Assembly: GCA_036725345.1 (NCBI GenBank)
Contig: DAIMEJ010000001.1
Span: forward strand, 1-64,000
Reading direction: 5' to 3'
Source: JAPLJU01 sp036725345
GTDB lineage: Bacteria; Desulfobacterota; Syntrophia; Syntrophales; UBA2192
Length of the DNA: 64,000 nucleotides
Below are positions 25,201-33,136 of the stretch, piece by piece. Position 1 is the first letter of the stretch, and each line of letters opens with the position of its first letter. The notes below the pieces were generated by a model. It worked only from the letters and a program-made list of their open reading frames with translations, was not told where the DNA came from and searched no databases. The position numbers and the translations under genes were made by a program.

Positions 25201-26430
25201 CATGTTTTCGTTTCTCAGAGACTCCCAACCTATTACCAACTCCACATTACTGCTGATGATGCCGTCGCCGTTACGGTCGATCACCAGAATACCGTCATCA
25301 GGTGACACCCATCCCGTTTTTTCCGCGAAACCATTGCCGTCGTGATCAAAAAACGCACCCTGCGCGAGCCCGAGTGTTTCGATCCCATCGCCATCAAGAT
25401 CCAGAAACATGGGGTCCCTTCGAGGCGGCTCGGCACCCAATGCCTGTGCGATCCATTTTTTTATGCTTGGTATTCGGGTAGGTAGTCCCAGTGCATCCAA
25501 GTCACCATCGCAGCCATTGAGAATTGAAAACTGTTCTCTCAATTTGGAAAGCTTCGTGCTATATTCCAGAAGCAAAGCATCATCTCCACCGCCATTGCTT
25601 TGCAATGAGTTGATGAGTTCTTCCATAGTTTCGATTTCCAACTGCTTCTCTATCAGCGCGAGCATGGAATTCATTTCACGGATATTATGCGGAAAGCCTT
25701 CCCAGTTCGGAATTTCAATAACATCACCGAAGAGTCTGCCGGTCCCCCATCCTAGATATTTACCCAAACCATAAAAAGGGTCGTAACTTACACCAATGTT
25801 TGTGACCGAATCACTTAGCAATTGACCGATTTCACCGTCAGGATCGGGAATTCCGGGTGATGCAAATGCGTACACGTGGTCTAACCTGTCTTGTCCCGTT
25901 AATATGTCGTAGAGTTTCAAACTGACAGCACCGTAGGCTCCCTGTGAGTAACCCGCGAGATCGATTTTCTCTCCCTCCCCGATGATCAAATTGCCTTCAT
26001 CATCCCGCATTTCAAAAATGCTGTTGTAAAACATCATCATCGAATACACTTGTGGGGTGGTAGTATTGTCAAGTATCGCGATACGGGAATTTTGCACTAG
26101 CCAGTCGCAAACCGTATTCCATGCATTAGATAATGAATCGAATGAAGTATCTGAACCCCTTTGCACGAGCGTTTTCGTGCCTGAATAAGTGTCTTCGAAT
26201 AAATATATATCTGCCCCAGAAAAGGGGTCGTGCATTGGAGCAAGGACCTTATATCTGTTAGCGAATATGAGAGCTTCTTCTTCGGAAAATCCAGCTTCAC
26301 TCAGTGCATCGAGATATGCTTTATCACTACCTCCATACATACCTTTCTCTAAATTTGCCTTTGCAGCCTTGCAAAGCTCTGCTTCTTGCTTCCACTTCCG
26401 TACAACATTCAACAGGTTCCCACGGTTCAT
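22279..26430 (-). CDS. large RTX (calcium-binding repeat) protein with N-terminal lipase-like domain
   Basis: A 1383-residue protein without a cleavable signal peptide, consistent with type I secretion. The N-terminal part holds a possible alpha/beta-hydrolase nucleophile elbow, DLAGYSQGAYGAV with Ser162. Next are EF-hand-like calcium motifs (LDLDGDGIETLG and VIDRNGDGIISS near 340-395). From about residue 745, many GGxGxDxLxG nonapeptides form beta-roll repeats; their number is increased by a near-perfect 605-bp duplication. The C-terminus lacks glycine repeats and may be the secretion signal. No ABC exporter or membrane fusion protein is in the window. Its start overlaps the stop of the upstream gene by ATGA with GGGAGGTGAG as ribosome site. 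Lipase or adhesin roles are possible. Confidence 0.8.
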   Translation of the reverse strand: MNRGNLLNVVRKWKQEAELCKAAKANLEKGMYGGSDKAYLDALSEAGFSEEEALIFANRYKVLAPMHDPFSGADIYLFEDTYSGTKTLVQRGSDTSFDSLSNAWNTVCDWLVQNSRIAILDNTTTPQVYSMMMFYNSIFEMRDDEGNLIIGEGEKIDLAGYSQGAYGAVSLKLYDILTGQDRLDHVYAFASPGIPDPDGEIGQLLSDSVTNIGVSYDPFYGLGKYLGWGTGRLFGDVIEIPNWEGFPHNIREMNSMLALIEKQLEIETMEELINSLQSNGGGDDALLLEYSTKLSKLREQFSILNGCDGDLDALGLPTRIPSIKKWIAQALGAEPPRRDPMFLDLDGDGIETLGLAQGAFFDHDGNGFAEKTGWVSPDDGILVIDRNGDGIISSNVELVIGWESLRNENMNFIDAGLVLEEQIIDNVLDASDAAWEQLKVWRDLDGDGFSSGGELFTLDQLGIQSISWDHTDVNVTDGKGNTQIEAGTFVKTDGSLGNIGSFLVARDTTATIAEEWLEVSHEIAALPDLKGYGNLYDLHQAMAREALATEPSELLIAVQIVSTPNLKNLVETFMSADGVEAREQLMDEILFRWAGAWGIDPASRGPNIDARRLHVLEKFYGQDIVGVGGLNPNVNAAPFLNEAYKELYEMYYGQFMAQTHLKVLYEQIAYRWDDVSDKLTGDPSLAIAEIEARMAEDPEKGRVFLSEFARSLKGSGANEIIDYMSFRSHFAEQGEDLTWLIDSAGLYVMSGTDNGETLRGRDVDEAIAGGDGNDSLYATAGNDALYGQGGNDFLYGANDSDILVGGAGDDTVYASGGNDIADGSAGNDTLNGSTGNDVLRGGEGNDTLNGEYDNDLLDGGLGDDILNGGSGDDTYLYSQGSGNDTINSYAIGYVGPYATVINQNGFDTIQFGEGLTPDSFEYIGEGSNRGGNLLLRNRETGETLKFDRWLNGEYYQVDRFLFADGTELTAAEVTEKVNVIISGTEGNDNLNYGFDGRRNLVYGLAGNDTLHGKNADDILDGGAGDDVIYAGYGADLMEGGTGNDTLNGFTGNDVLRGGEGNDTLNGEYDNDLLDGGLGDDILNGGSGDDTYLYSQGSGNDTINSYAIGYVGPYATVINQNGFDTIQFGEGLTPDSFEYIGEGSNRGGNLLLRNRETGETLKFDRWLNGEYYQVDRFLFADGTELTAAEVTEKVNVIISGTEGNDNLNYGFDGRRNLVYGLAGNDTLHGKNADDILDGGAGDDTLYNYGTGNDTYLFAGDHGQDKIEDYDTTAGNIDTVRLGEGIDKQAVVMFRDGQDLLIFTDDDDYIRISRQFQANYGIERLEVTDGCYITRQDMENIVNAMIDFNSTQGMDIVQKYNTLRNDQIYQAVLAQTWHQQLNPQG
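22705..23309 (-). repeat. 605-bp direct duplication in the RTX gene, downstream copy
   Basis: Bases 22705-23309 are repeated at 23353-23957 with a period of 648 bp, in frame (216 codons). I see one difference (A at 23285 against G at 23933), changing Phe to Ser in the protein. Each copy holds RTX nonapeptides plus the spacer domain. Confidence 0.9.
23353..23957 (-). repeat. 605-bp direct duplication in the RTX gene, upstream copy
   Basis: Second copy of the in-frame duplication. Identity includes silent codon positions, which points to recent duplication or ongoing gene conversion, not selection on protein sequence alone. Confidence 0.9.
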
Positions 26431-27200
26431 TTCTCACCTCCCGCTGATGTCTTGTATGGAATTAAGACCTTCTCTAAAAGGGTGATATGAATGCTAGGCA
26501 TGTCCCGGGACTCTCGCGGGCACTTGTAAACCAGATCGTCCTCAAGGTTCCACCATGGACCGTACCAGAGATAGGAATTCGCCCTACCAATTACCTTACC
26601 CGTTGTGAAGTCGGTCACTCTCGTCTCAGCTTTTGCGATCTTCAGAAACCCTATGAAGTAACGCTCCATTTCATAATGTCGGTACGAATATCGGCTTCCT
26701 ATTTGTGGAATATTTTCCACGGCAACACATATCTCGTCAGGGAGTTTATCTTTCCTGTGTTTATTTGTTAGATCTCTAACCTCGTAATATCTTTTACACA
26801 GTGGGTTTCCTTTCTCTGCCCGGTAGAATCGATACAATCCCGGTTCTGTGGTTAATGTGCGTTCACCCACCTTTTTTACGTCCATTTCTATGAATTTGAA
26901 ATTTTTCTTTATTAGAAGGGCTTCGGGCCACCCAATCGGGTCATGATATATGCTAAGATCAAAATATCCATCTACATCTCTAACAGTCTGGTATATATGC
27001 TCCCCGCCATGGGTGACGCATAGTAATCCCATTACTATCAGTGCGACAAACGTGTCACATGTGGGAAAAAGAATGAAGAAGGCTATAGTCCAGTACTTTG
27101 TGCTTTTTTTCTCTGTTTTTTTCCAGGTTCGCCTCGAAACAATTACAGCAATTATAATATATAGAGGCACGATAAAGAGAAGCAGAAAGCCCATCCACAA
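26427..27200 (-). CDS. membrane protein of unknown function upstream of the RTX gene
   Basis: A 257-residue protein with two N-terminal transmembrane helices (about 3-23 and 36-62) and a polar C-terminal domain of nearly 190 residues. The latter contains two Cys-Pro-type spots (GNPLCKRYYEVRD, VYKCPRESRD). I do not recognise the family. Its last codon overlaps the RTX start codon (ATGA), which implies translational coupling. Base composition is A+T-richer than the housekeeping region, as for the whole RTX group. It may be involved in biogenesis, immunity or anchoring of the RTX protein; this is inference from position. Confidence 0.6.
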   Translation of the reverse strand: MWMGFLLLFIVPLYIIIAVIVSRRTWKKTEKKSTKYWTIAFFILFPTCDTFVALIVMGLLCVTHGGEHIYQTVRDVDGYFDLSIYHDPIGWPEALLIKKNFKFIEMDVKKVGERTLTTEPGLYRFYRAEKGNPLCKRYYEVRDLTNKHRKDKLPDEICVAVENIPQIGSRYSYRHYEMERYFIGFLKIAKAETRVTDFTTGKVIGRANSYLWYGPWWNLEDDLVYKCPRESRDMPSIHITLLEKVLIPYKTSAGGEK

Positions 27201-27274
27201 TCTCCTTTCAAGCGCAGCGATCGATCCTTGATTAGAATGCTACATGTTGCCATGTGCCCAAGCTCTATTTTATC

Positions 27275-27493
27275 TTACCCCGAGCGAAGGACGATGAAAT
27301 TCTGAATTTTGAAGGTACGTTGCTTGTAGAAGCGGCCGTCCGTGATAATCAACGACAAAACGATGAGAACAATGGGGATAACGATGAAAGCAAGGATCTT
27401 TGTTCTGCCCGTCCTTCTGGATTGTTCCACGCGAACAGCCGCGTACACCAGGGCAATGAACAGAAGGGCCAAAAGCGGCACAAGGGTATTCAC
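27275..27493 (-). CDS. small two-helix membrane protein (72 aa)
   Basis: Starting at the GTG at 27493, preceded by AAAAGGAGG at normal spacing, this gives a 72-residue protein with two transmembrane helices (about 2-18 and 32-50) separated by a basic loop (RVEQSRRTGRTK). The frame stays open upstream to 27613, but that part looks non-coding. It precedes the 257-residue membrane protein and may be in the same operon as the RTX gene. Family not recognised. Confidence 0.55.
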   Translation of the reverse strand: MNTLVPLLALLFIALVYAAVRVEQSRRTGRTKILAFIVIPIVLIVLSLIITDGRFYKQRTFKIQNFIVLRSG

Positions 27494-27710
27494 CAAATCC
27501 TCCTTTTTAAAAACGGGTTTCACGAAGGAGCAGTAATATGATTCTTTTTTACGATGGGAATTATGGAAAATCAATACGAAAGAGGTTGAATTCACAAGCT
27601 TATTTTTTCGCAACCAAATCTAAGGAAAAAGCATTAGAAAAGAAGGACAGGTAATACTTTCTTCGTATTGACACCGTCGGTTTTATGAGGATGGGTGGGT
27701 CTGGAAGACA

Positions 27711-27760
27711 AAAATGGGGTCAGGCAGGCAAAAAGAATTTGAAATGCAAGACCCCATTTT
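27711..27760. terminator. bidirectional hairpin terminator
   Basis: AAAATGGGGTC pairs with GACCCCATTTT around a 28-base loop, with T residues on both sides. It lies just past the stop codon of the minus-strand gene 27766-28110 and would end that transcript. Confidence 0.65.
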
Positions 27761-27765
27761 TCATG

Positions 27766-28110
27766 TTATTTTTTACTGTTCTTGGATCCAAAAGGTAATA
27801 ATGCGAAGAAGGGCTTCAAAAATGTGTCAATATAATTGAGGTAGTATTTCTGCATATCCGAAACCATGTGATCATAAACATGGCCTCCCAGGGTACCCTC
27901 GAAATCTTCCGATTCGAATTTGCCGTTCGTAAACTGCCTCTTCTTTGACCTGATTTGGGTCCGGCCGTTCACGGAGGAAATCTCCCTGTATGAATAACGG
28001 AAACTGAAAAAGGGAGTCGACTTTTGCATTGGTTCAAGAACTTCAACTTCGCCCTTGTTTGTTTTTTCGACCGCACTGTCAGTATCTTTCCCAATGACGT
28101 CCTTACTCAT
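27766..28110 (-). CDS. hypothetical 114-residue protein
   Basis: A soluble, charged protein of 114 residues without signal peptide or membrane helix. Features are an acidic/Lys-rich start (KDTDSAVEKTNKGEVEVLEP), FSFRYSYREISSVNGRTQIRSKKRQFTNGKFESEDFEG in its middle (motifs around residues 35-72) and a Lys-rich end. GGGAGAAAA precedes the ATG. I do not recognise it. It is the first gene of the minus-strand group leading to RTX, separated by its own terminator. Confidence 0.55.
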   Translation of the reverse strand: MSKDVIGKDTDSAVEKTNKGEVEVLEPMQKSTPFFSFRYSYREISSVNGRTQIRSKKRQFTNGKFESEDFEGTLGGHVYDHMVSDMQKYYLNYIDTFLKPFFALLPFGSKNSKK

Positions 28111-28475
28111 AAATTTTCTCCCTTTTCTAAATCGTATTCTTCACGACTGTACACTTTTGATCCGGAAATTGCAATTGTTCCGCCACCCGTAAAAAGTGGT
28201 CCTGCCGGTAACCGTTTTTACAGCTTGATCAATTTGGGCTTAATCTTTAACATGATTCTGTGCATCCAAGCACCCAAAACCTCTCGGGAGTGTAAGGTAT
28301 CGGGATTATCATGCTTCTGGGGAAACTCGGATTCGTGAGGGAGTCAGCATCACTCTGGGAAATGATGAGTGATAGAGGAGGAACAAAAAGAAAGTAATTT
28401 ACTTTTCTGAAAATGCAAAACGAAAAAGGATATGCTAAATCCATCAATCATCGTAACAGGAAGGAGGTACGATCC
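28111..28475. other. intergenic region between divergent genes
   Basis: About 365 bases separating the hypothetical gene at 27766-28110 and the flavoprotein at 28476. Promoters for both directions must lie here. I found no tRNA, riboswitch or recognisable pseudogene; a short open run at 28311-28398 (ATG CTT CTG...) is not supported by similarity. Confidence 0.4.
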
Positions 28476-29969
28476 ATGGGTAATCAGAAAAACGGAAGAC
28501 TGAGCCGGCGCGATTTTGTCAAGGTGACAGCCCTGGGAGTAGGTGCAACAACATTGTTCGCAGGTCTTGATCCTAGGCTGGCCATGGCAAAACTTCCAAA
28601 GAAATGGGACCAGGACGCTGACGTTGTTATCGTTGGAGCCGGCGGAGCGGGGCTTGCGGCTGCCGTTTCGATCTCCGGACAGAAGAAAAGCGTCATTCTC
28701 CTCGAGAAAATGCCCACCTATGGCGGCAGCAGCCTGATCTGCGGCGGCGCGCTAGCCTTTGCGGGAACGGATCTGCAGGCCAAAGAGAACGTAAAGGATT
28801 CCAATGACCTCTTTTACAAGGATCTTATGAAGGTCGGGGAGGATCAGAATGTTCCTGCCCTGGTCAAGGCATACGTGGACAACCAGCTCGAAACATACGA
28901 GTGGCTGAAGAAGGCCGGCGTGAAGTTTATCAAGCTCGGCATCGCCAGCGGGCAGAGCGTGCCGCGATCTCATTACGTGATACCGGCGGACCTGCTGAAG
29001 ATTCTGAATGACGCTGCGAAAGCTCACGGTGTCAAGTTCATGATGGAAACCGCGGCCTCAAGGCTGGTGGTGGATGAAAAGACCGGCAAGGTCCGCGGTG
29101 TCCAGGCGACAAAGAGCGGGAAAACACTGTATTACGGGGCAAAGAAGGGCGTAATCCTTACAAGCGGCGGCTTCTCTCTGAACAAGGAACTTCTGGCCAA
29201 GTTTGTCCCGCCCATGGCATTTTCCAAGGCCATGGTCGGCCGCGGGTGCAATGGTGATGGCCTGAAAATGGCCTGGGCCATGGGCGCCGACATCAAGGAC
29301 ATGCCGTACATCAAGGCCACCTACGGCTTCGACCTGGATGCCCAGACCATCAAGGACGATTTTACCCTGATGTTTTACCAGGGGGCCATCATCGTGAACA
29401 AGGAAGGGAAGCGCTTCGTCAACGAATCGATCTCCTACAAGCTGGTAGGCGACGCCGCCCTTGTGCAGAAGGACGCCATGGGTTTCCAGATTTATGACAC
29501 GGCCATCAAGAAAGCCGGAGAAAAGGACCCCTTCGGCCGCACTGAAAGCCTGGAGAAGAGGGGCCGAATTCAGAGCGCGGCCACGCTGAAGGAATTGGCG
29601 CAAAAGATCGGCGTACCCGGCGATGCGCTGGAGGCGACCGTTAAAGAATACAATGCCGGAGTGGATAAGGGAAGCGACCCCTTCGGCCGGAAAACCCTCG
29701 TTGCCGCGTTTGGGAAGCCTGTGAAGATCGAGCAGGCGCCGTTCTATGCCTTCCCCTCGACGGCCTATATCCTCGGCACCTACGGCGGGATTCTTACCAA
29801 CGAAAAGGCGCAGGTGGTAGACATCTTCGGGCAGACGGTTCCGGACCTCTACGCGGCGGGAGAGATCGTCGGCGGTGTCCACGGTGCGGCCTACATGACG
29901 GGAACAGCCTTCGGCAAGGCGCTCATTTTCGGCAGGATCGCCGCCAAGTCGGTTCTGGCAAAGAAGTAA
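28476..29969 (+). CDS. Tat-exported FAD-dependent oxidoreductase, flavocytochrome-c/fumarate-reductase type
   Basis: A 497-residue flavoprotein with a twin-arginine signal (LSRRDFVKVTALG at about residues 9-21) and the FAD motif DVVIVGAGGAGLAAAVS. The C-terminal end has DLYAAGEIVGGVHGAAYMTGTAFGKALIFGRIA, with motifs shorter than 20 residues matching fumarate-reductase-type flavoproteins: AAGEIVGGVHG and TGTAFGKAL. Compared with the protein at 20105, it is closer to flavocytochrome c (GGGxxG near GGHHG, here EIVGGVHG), but no cytochrome gene is next to it. ATG 28476 follows AAGGAGG; the upstream in-frame ATG at 28413 is less well placed. The substrate is probably a fumarate-like or other unsaturated acid. 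It is closed by a strong terminator. Confidence 0.87.
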   Translation: MGNQKNGRLSRRDFVKVTALGVGATTLFAGLDPRLAMAKLPKKWDQDADVVIVGAGGAGLAAAVSISGQKKSVILLEKMPTYGGSSLICGGALAFAGTDLQAKENVKDSNDLFYKDLMKVGEDQNVPALVKAYVDNQLETYEWLKKAGVKFIKLGIASGQSVPRSHYVIPADLLKILNDAAKAHGVKFMMETAASRLVVDEKTGKVRGVQATKSGKTLYYGAKKGVILTSGGFSLNKELLAKFVPPMAFSKAMVGRGCNGDGLKMAWAMGADIKDMPYIKATYGFDLDAQTIKDDFTLMFYQGAIIVNKEGKRFVNESISYKLVGDAALVQKDAMGFQIYDTAIKKAGEKDPFGRTESLEKRGRIQSAATLKELAQKIGVPGDALEATVKEYNAGVDKGSDPFGRKTLVAAFGKPVKIEQAPFYAFPSTAYILGTYGGILTNEKAQVVDIFGQTVPDLYAAGEIVGGVHGAAYMTGTAFGKALIFGRIAAKSVLAKK

Positions 29970-29988
29970 ACACCCGAGAACAACAACC

Positions 29989-30019
29989 AAAAGGCCTGGC
30001 ATCGACCAGGCCTTTTTTT
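29989..30019 (+). terminator. intrinsic terminator of the flavoprotein gene
   Basis: AAAAGGCCTGG pairs with CCAGGCCTTTT around a six-base loop and is followed by more T residues. This is a strong terminator 20 bases past the stop. Confidence 0.9.
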
Positions 30020-30030
30020 CTATGTTTTGG

Positions 30031-30078
30031 AGCCAGGCTTTGGCAATTTGATTATCGACAGGAAAAAGCAGCCTGATT
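30031..30078 (+). repeat. dispersed intergenic repeat, family 1, copy D
   Basis: AGCCAGGCTTTGGCAATTTG then AGGAAAAAGCAGCCTG, with the CAGGCT/AGCCTG end pair intact. It lies between the flavoprotein terminator and the ChaN gene, in the same orientation as the other copies. Confidence 0.65.
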
Positions 30079-30115
30079 GATCCCGAATTGCGGCAAGACT
30101 TGAATCCGTTGGCGC

Positions 30116-30892
30116 CTACGCATCAAGCCAGAGGAAGTCGGCTATCCGCGAGCGATCCTCCATGGGCAAACCCGCCACAGTTTCCGCACAAGCCACAACG
30201 GCAATATTAAGAGCCGGGTGGTTCTTCCGGAGTTGATAGGGAATTCCAAGGTGGTAATCGGAATGAAAGCGGCCGCAGCAGAAGAGGATAGGATGGTCAA
30301 GGTAAGGTTCAATTGAGGCCGCCATCACGGCGTCCTTCAGGACCTGGGCTTTGTAGAGCCCCTCCACACTCAATTTCTTCATGGGTACGGAGTGGGGCAT
30401 CTTCCCCATCAGGGCGGTAAAGCGTTCGTGATATTCCCCGGAGTCCAGGTGCACCTTTTCGGGCAGGTACATGCTGTATTTTCCGGCGATGTCAGGCGAT
30501 ATCGCGTCCGCCATGGCGACACGGGAAGCCAATTCGCGCGGCACGTTAGCCGCGATGGCCGGGATCGCGTGTGTCCGTGCGAACTCGACAAGGGGCCGGT
30601 AATCCTCCCCGTAGTTCTGCCAGGGACGGGCCATTTCAAGGAATTGGTCTTCGGCGATTGCGCCTTCGAGGTAGGCGTCGAGTGTGGACTGGACATCGCG
30701 TTCAAACATCTCGAGGGCCAGAACGAGGTCGGTAGCCCGCCCCGCTAGCCCGGTAAGAAGGACGAGTTCCCCCTCGTGGGCGGTACGGGAACCGTGCTCC
30801 TCACCGAAGAATAGGACATTATAACCCGTGAGAGCGTCAAGCGCCTGTTCCGGGCTGAGTAGGATCCCCTTCCTGGTCATCAGGTAATGCAA
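30116..30892 (-). CDS. ChaN-family (haem-binding uptake, Tiki/EreA-like) protein
   Basis: A 258-residue protein of the ChaN/haem-binding uptake family. Recognised patterns are FFGEEHGSRTAHEGEL, LALEMFERDVQ and CCGRFHSDYHLGIPY. ChaN proteins of Gram-negatives are iron-regulated lipoproteins that bind heme; the broader superfamily includes Tiki peptidases and erythromycin esterase, and the Glu-His residues can bind a metal. No lipobox or signal peptide is visible at this start, so this one may be cytoplasmic. The gene stands alone, convergent with the flavoprotein. Heme binding is an inference from family. Confidence 0.75.
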   Translation of the reverse strand: MHYLMTRKGILLSPEQALDALTGYNVLFFGEEHGSRTAHEGELVLLTGLAGRATDLVLALEMFERDVQSTLDAYLEGAIAEDQFLEMARPWQNYGEDYRPLVEFARTHAIPAIAANVPRELASRVAMADAISPDIAGKYSMYLPEKVHLDSGEYHERFTALMGKMPHSVPMKKLSVEGLYKAQVLKDAVMAASIEPYLDHPILFCCGRFHSDYHLGIPYQLRKNHPALNIAVVACAETVAGLPMEDRSRIADFLWLDA

Positions 30893-30958
30893 TGAATGGC
30901 TATCCTTGTAACCGTCTTGTTGTTTCAGCGATCATTTAGTAGATTATAAGGGCAGGAC

Positions 30959-30990
30959 TTGTATATCAACATCAATTTTGATATGGCCTC
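30959..30990 (+). repeat. direct repeat, left flank of the dockerin lipoprotein gene
   Basis: TTGTATATCAACATCA followed by ATTTTGATATGGCCTC; 29 of 32 bases match 33137-33168. The centre is itself an inverted repeat (ATATCAA/TTGATAT). The two copies bracket a single gene. Confidence 0.65.
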
Positions 30991-31094
30991 TTTATGTTCC
31001 GTTCCTACCGCATGAATATCCCGGCACCTTGAGCATATTGCATGGCCCGTCGACGTACGAGTCATTCCGGATGGGGAAAGGGGGTTGATGATCT

Positions 31095-33107
31095 TTGGCA
31101 CGGACGGAATTCATTCTTTCAATGATCGTTATCGCCTGCATGTCGACGTCCGCCTGCTGCACCAAGATGCCGTCGAGCGCGACGATCCCGCCGCCCACGG
31201 TGAACCCGAATGCCAAGGCAGACGCCTTCAAACTCTTCTACAGGGAACGGGCAGAAAGGACGGTTCTCGGCCTGAACCGCTTCGCCATGGCGGGCGATAC
31301 CGTTTTCGCGTCGGTCTTCAACAAGACCATGATTGCCAGAACCGGAAACGAATACGAGGTTGTGCCGGGTCCAACCGACAACAATCCCATCGGGGTGTCT
31401 GTCTTCGGGGCCTGGAAGGGGTACCAGGCATTGGGGGGACGGGACCTCGAAGTCACGCTTATCCGTCTGTTCGAAGGGCTCGTTTTCAATGAGCAGGTCT
31501 CGGGGCATCCCGGTCTGACATGCCGAGAGGCGCTTCCGGGCTGGACACTGAAACTCGACGGAGTGAGCGGGCAAATTTCCAGGACACGGGCCGGCGGGGC
31601 TGTCACGCCGCCCGTGAGTTACGATTCAAACCTGGAGAAGGAGATTCTCGATCGTTTCTACAAAGGGGTGCTCTTCACCTACCGAAACGACCCCTGGGAG
31701 TACTATTTCAATTTCAAGGCTGTTGACGAACCCCACCATTTCTCCACGACCTTTGTCTTCGGGGATCTTCCGGGGTATGGCTTCAGCAGCCCGCCTTCTT
31801 TTTTGCGCATCTCTGACTGCTGCTCCTCGTGGATGATTACAAAATCCGGGCCCTGGAAGGGGGCCTTCTGGGGCAATCACAACTCCCGCGACAATTTCCC
31901 CGATTACGCGATGGGCTGCCTCGCGGCCCTCGAGGCGTCGAACACGCCCGGACTGCCGGCCGATCTGGCGGAGGCCGCCCGAAGGGCAGCCGAAGCAGGC
32001 CGCAGGACCGCTGACGCCATTGTGGCCTCCGGGATGGTCCAGATGACGGTCGATGAGTGGCACGACTACGGCACGCTGGTGCCCGCCGGCCAGCGCCGGC
32101 CGGACGGCATTACGGAATCGCAGGACTTGGGCAGTTTCAACTCGTGCCAGATGGCCTATTTGGCCAGGGCATTATCCTCGGAGGGGCTGAAGCACCCCGT
32201 ACCCGAAATAAAGCTCCCGGCCGTCATGACCGCATGCCGATCCATCGACGATGCCTTACTGGGGGCTTCCTGGGGCGACATACTAAAATTCGCCGAATGG
32301 TTTCACGGGGTATTACCAGAGCTTTTTAAAAAGCTGACGAGCAGTATGCGCGATGACGTCCGGGAACTGATGCTCAGCGCTGCAGGTCTTTGTCAGTACG
32401 CCCGGATTAAAAATCAGAACGATCTTTATAACGGGGCCAGAAATACGCTCTGGAACATGATCCGCCTTGTGCGGCTGTTGAAAGACGAGGAGGGGGTCTA
32501 CCTGTCGGCCCTGTATGCCCGGATGTTCGACATGGAGTCCCCGCTTGATCACCTCGGGGGATTCGGGATCGGAAACGGGAAGATTGACGAGATAGAATCC
32601 AAACTGGGAGTAAATGACACGACACCCGCCCCCCTATTGACGGATGAACAAATTCAGGACCGCGTCACGGGATTTCTGGCCAAACAGGAATCCTGGATCA
32701 GGGAACGTTATCAAAACCGGTTCGGAAGCACCACTCCCGTGAGGCGCAGCGGGGAGGGGTACGAGTGCATGGGCCCGGACGGCCGCTGGATGACCACTGA
32801 AAATCCGCGACACGTCAGACTTGAAAAAACCCCCTTCTGGAGGGAGATGTCCCTTTGCAACGTCTCACCGCACACCCTGGACTGTTCATGGGCAAAACGC
32901 GGTTGCGCGCCGGCCGATCTGGATGCCTCCGGCGTTGTAAATTCCTCGGATCTGACTCTTTTCAACGGCAGGTGGGAGCACTTTGGGGGGGGCGCGGCAT
33001 GCGACAGCGCGAACGGCGGGTGCAACGGTGCGGACCTTGACGGAAACGGCGTCTTGAATGACGACGACAGAAACTTCATGACCGCCGCGCAGGGGTGCAG
33101 GAGGTAA
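31095..33107 (+). CDS. exported lipoprotein with C-terminal dockerin-like repeats
   Basis: A 670-residue exported protein beginning at a TTG (31095) with AAAGGGGG at 10 bases distance; a later ATG at 31122 is possible. The N-terminus has a short signal peptide with Cys at ~21-22 (STSACC), probably a lipoprotein. The body is unrecognised but rich in Trp/Tyr and Cys (DCCSSWM, NHNSRDNF, GSFNSCQMAYL), giving an alpha/alpha-barrel or helical feel in 300-450. The C-terminus carries two dockerin-type calcium loops, ADLDASGVVNSSDLTLF and ADLDGNGVLNDDDRNF. Dockerins bind cohesins in multi-protein assemblies; isolated dockerins occur in many bacteria. Function unknown. It is bracketed by direct repeats. 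Confidence 0.65.
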   Translation: MARTEFILSMIVIACMSTSACCTKMPSSATIPPPTVNPNAKADAFKLFYRERAERTVLGLNRFAMAGDTVFASVFNKTMIARTGNEYEVVPGPTDNNPIGVSVFGAWKGYQALGGRDLEVTLIRLFEGLVFNEQVSGHPGLTCREALPGWTLKLDGVSGQISRTRAGGAVTPPVSYDSNLEKEILDRFYKGVLFTYRNDPWEYYFNFKAVDEPHHFSTTFVFGDLPGYGFSSPPSFLRISDCCSSWMITKSGPWKGAFWGNHNSRDNFPDYAMGCLAALEASNTPGLPADLAEAARRAAEAGRRTADAIVASGMVQMTVDEWHDYGTLVPAGQRRPDGITESQDLGSFNSCQMAYLARALSSEGLKHPVPEIKLPAVMTACRSIDDALLGASWGDILKFAEWFHGVLPELFKKLTSSMRDDVRELMLSAAGLCQYARIKNQNDLYNGARNTLWNMIRLVRLLKDEEGVYLSALYARMFDMESPLDHLGGFGIGNGKIDEIESKLGVNDTTPAPLLTDEQIQDRVTGFLAKQESWIRERYQNRFGSTTPVRRSGEGYECMGPDGRWMTTENPRHVRLEKTPFWREMSLCNVSPHTLDCSWAKRGCAPADLDASGVVNSSDLTLFNGRWEHFGGGAACDSANGGCNGADLDGNGVLNDDDRNFMTAAQGCRR

Positions 33108-33136
33108 GAACTCGGCCGTATCGCCGGGCCAGATTT

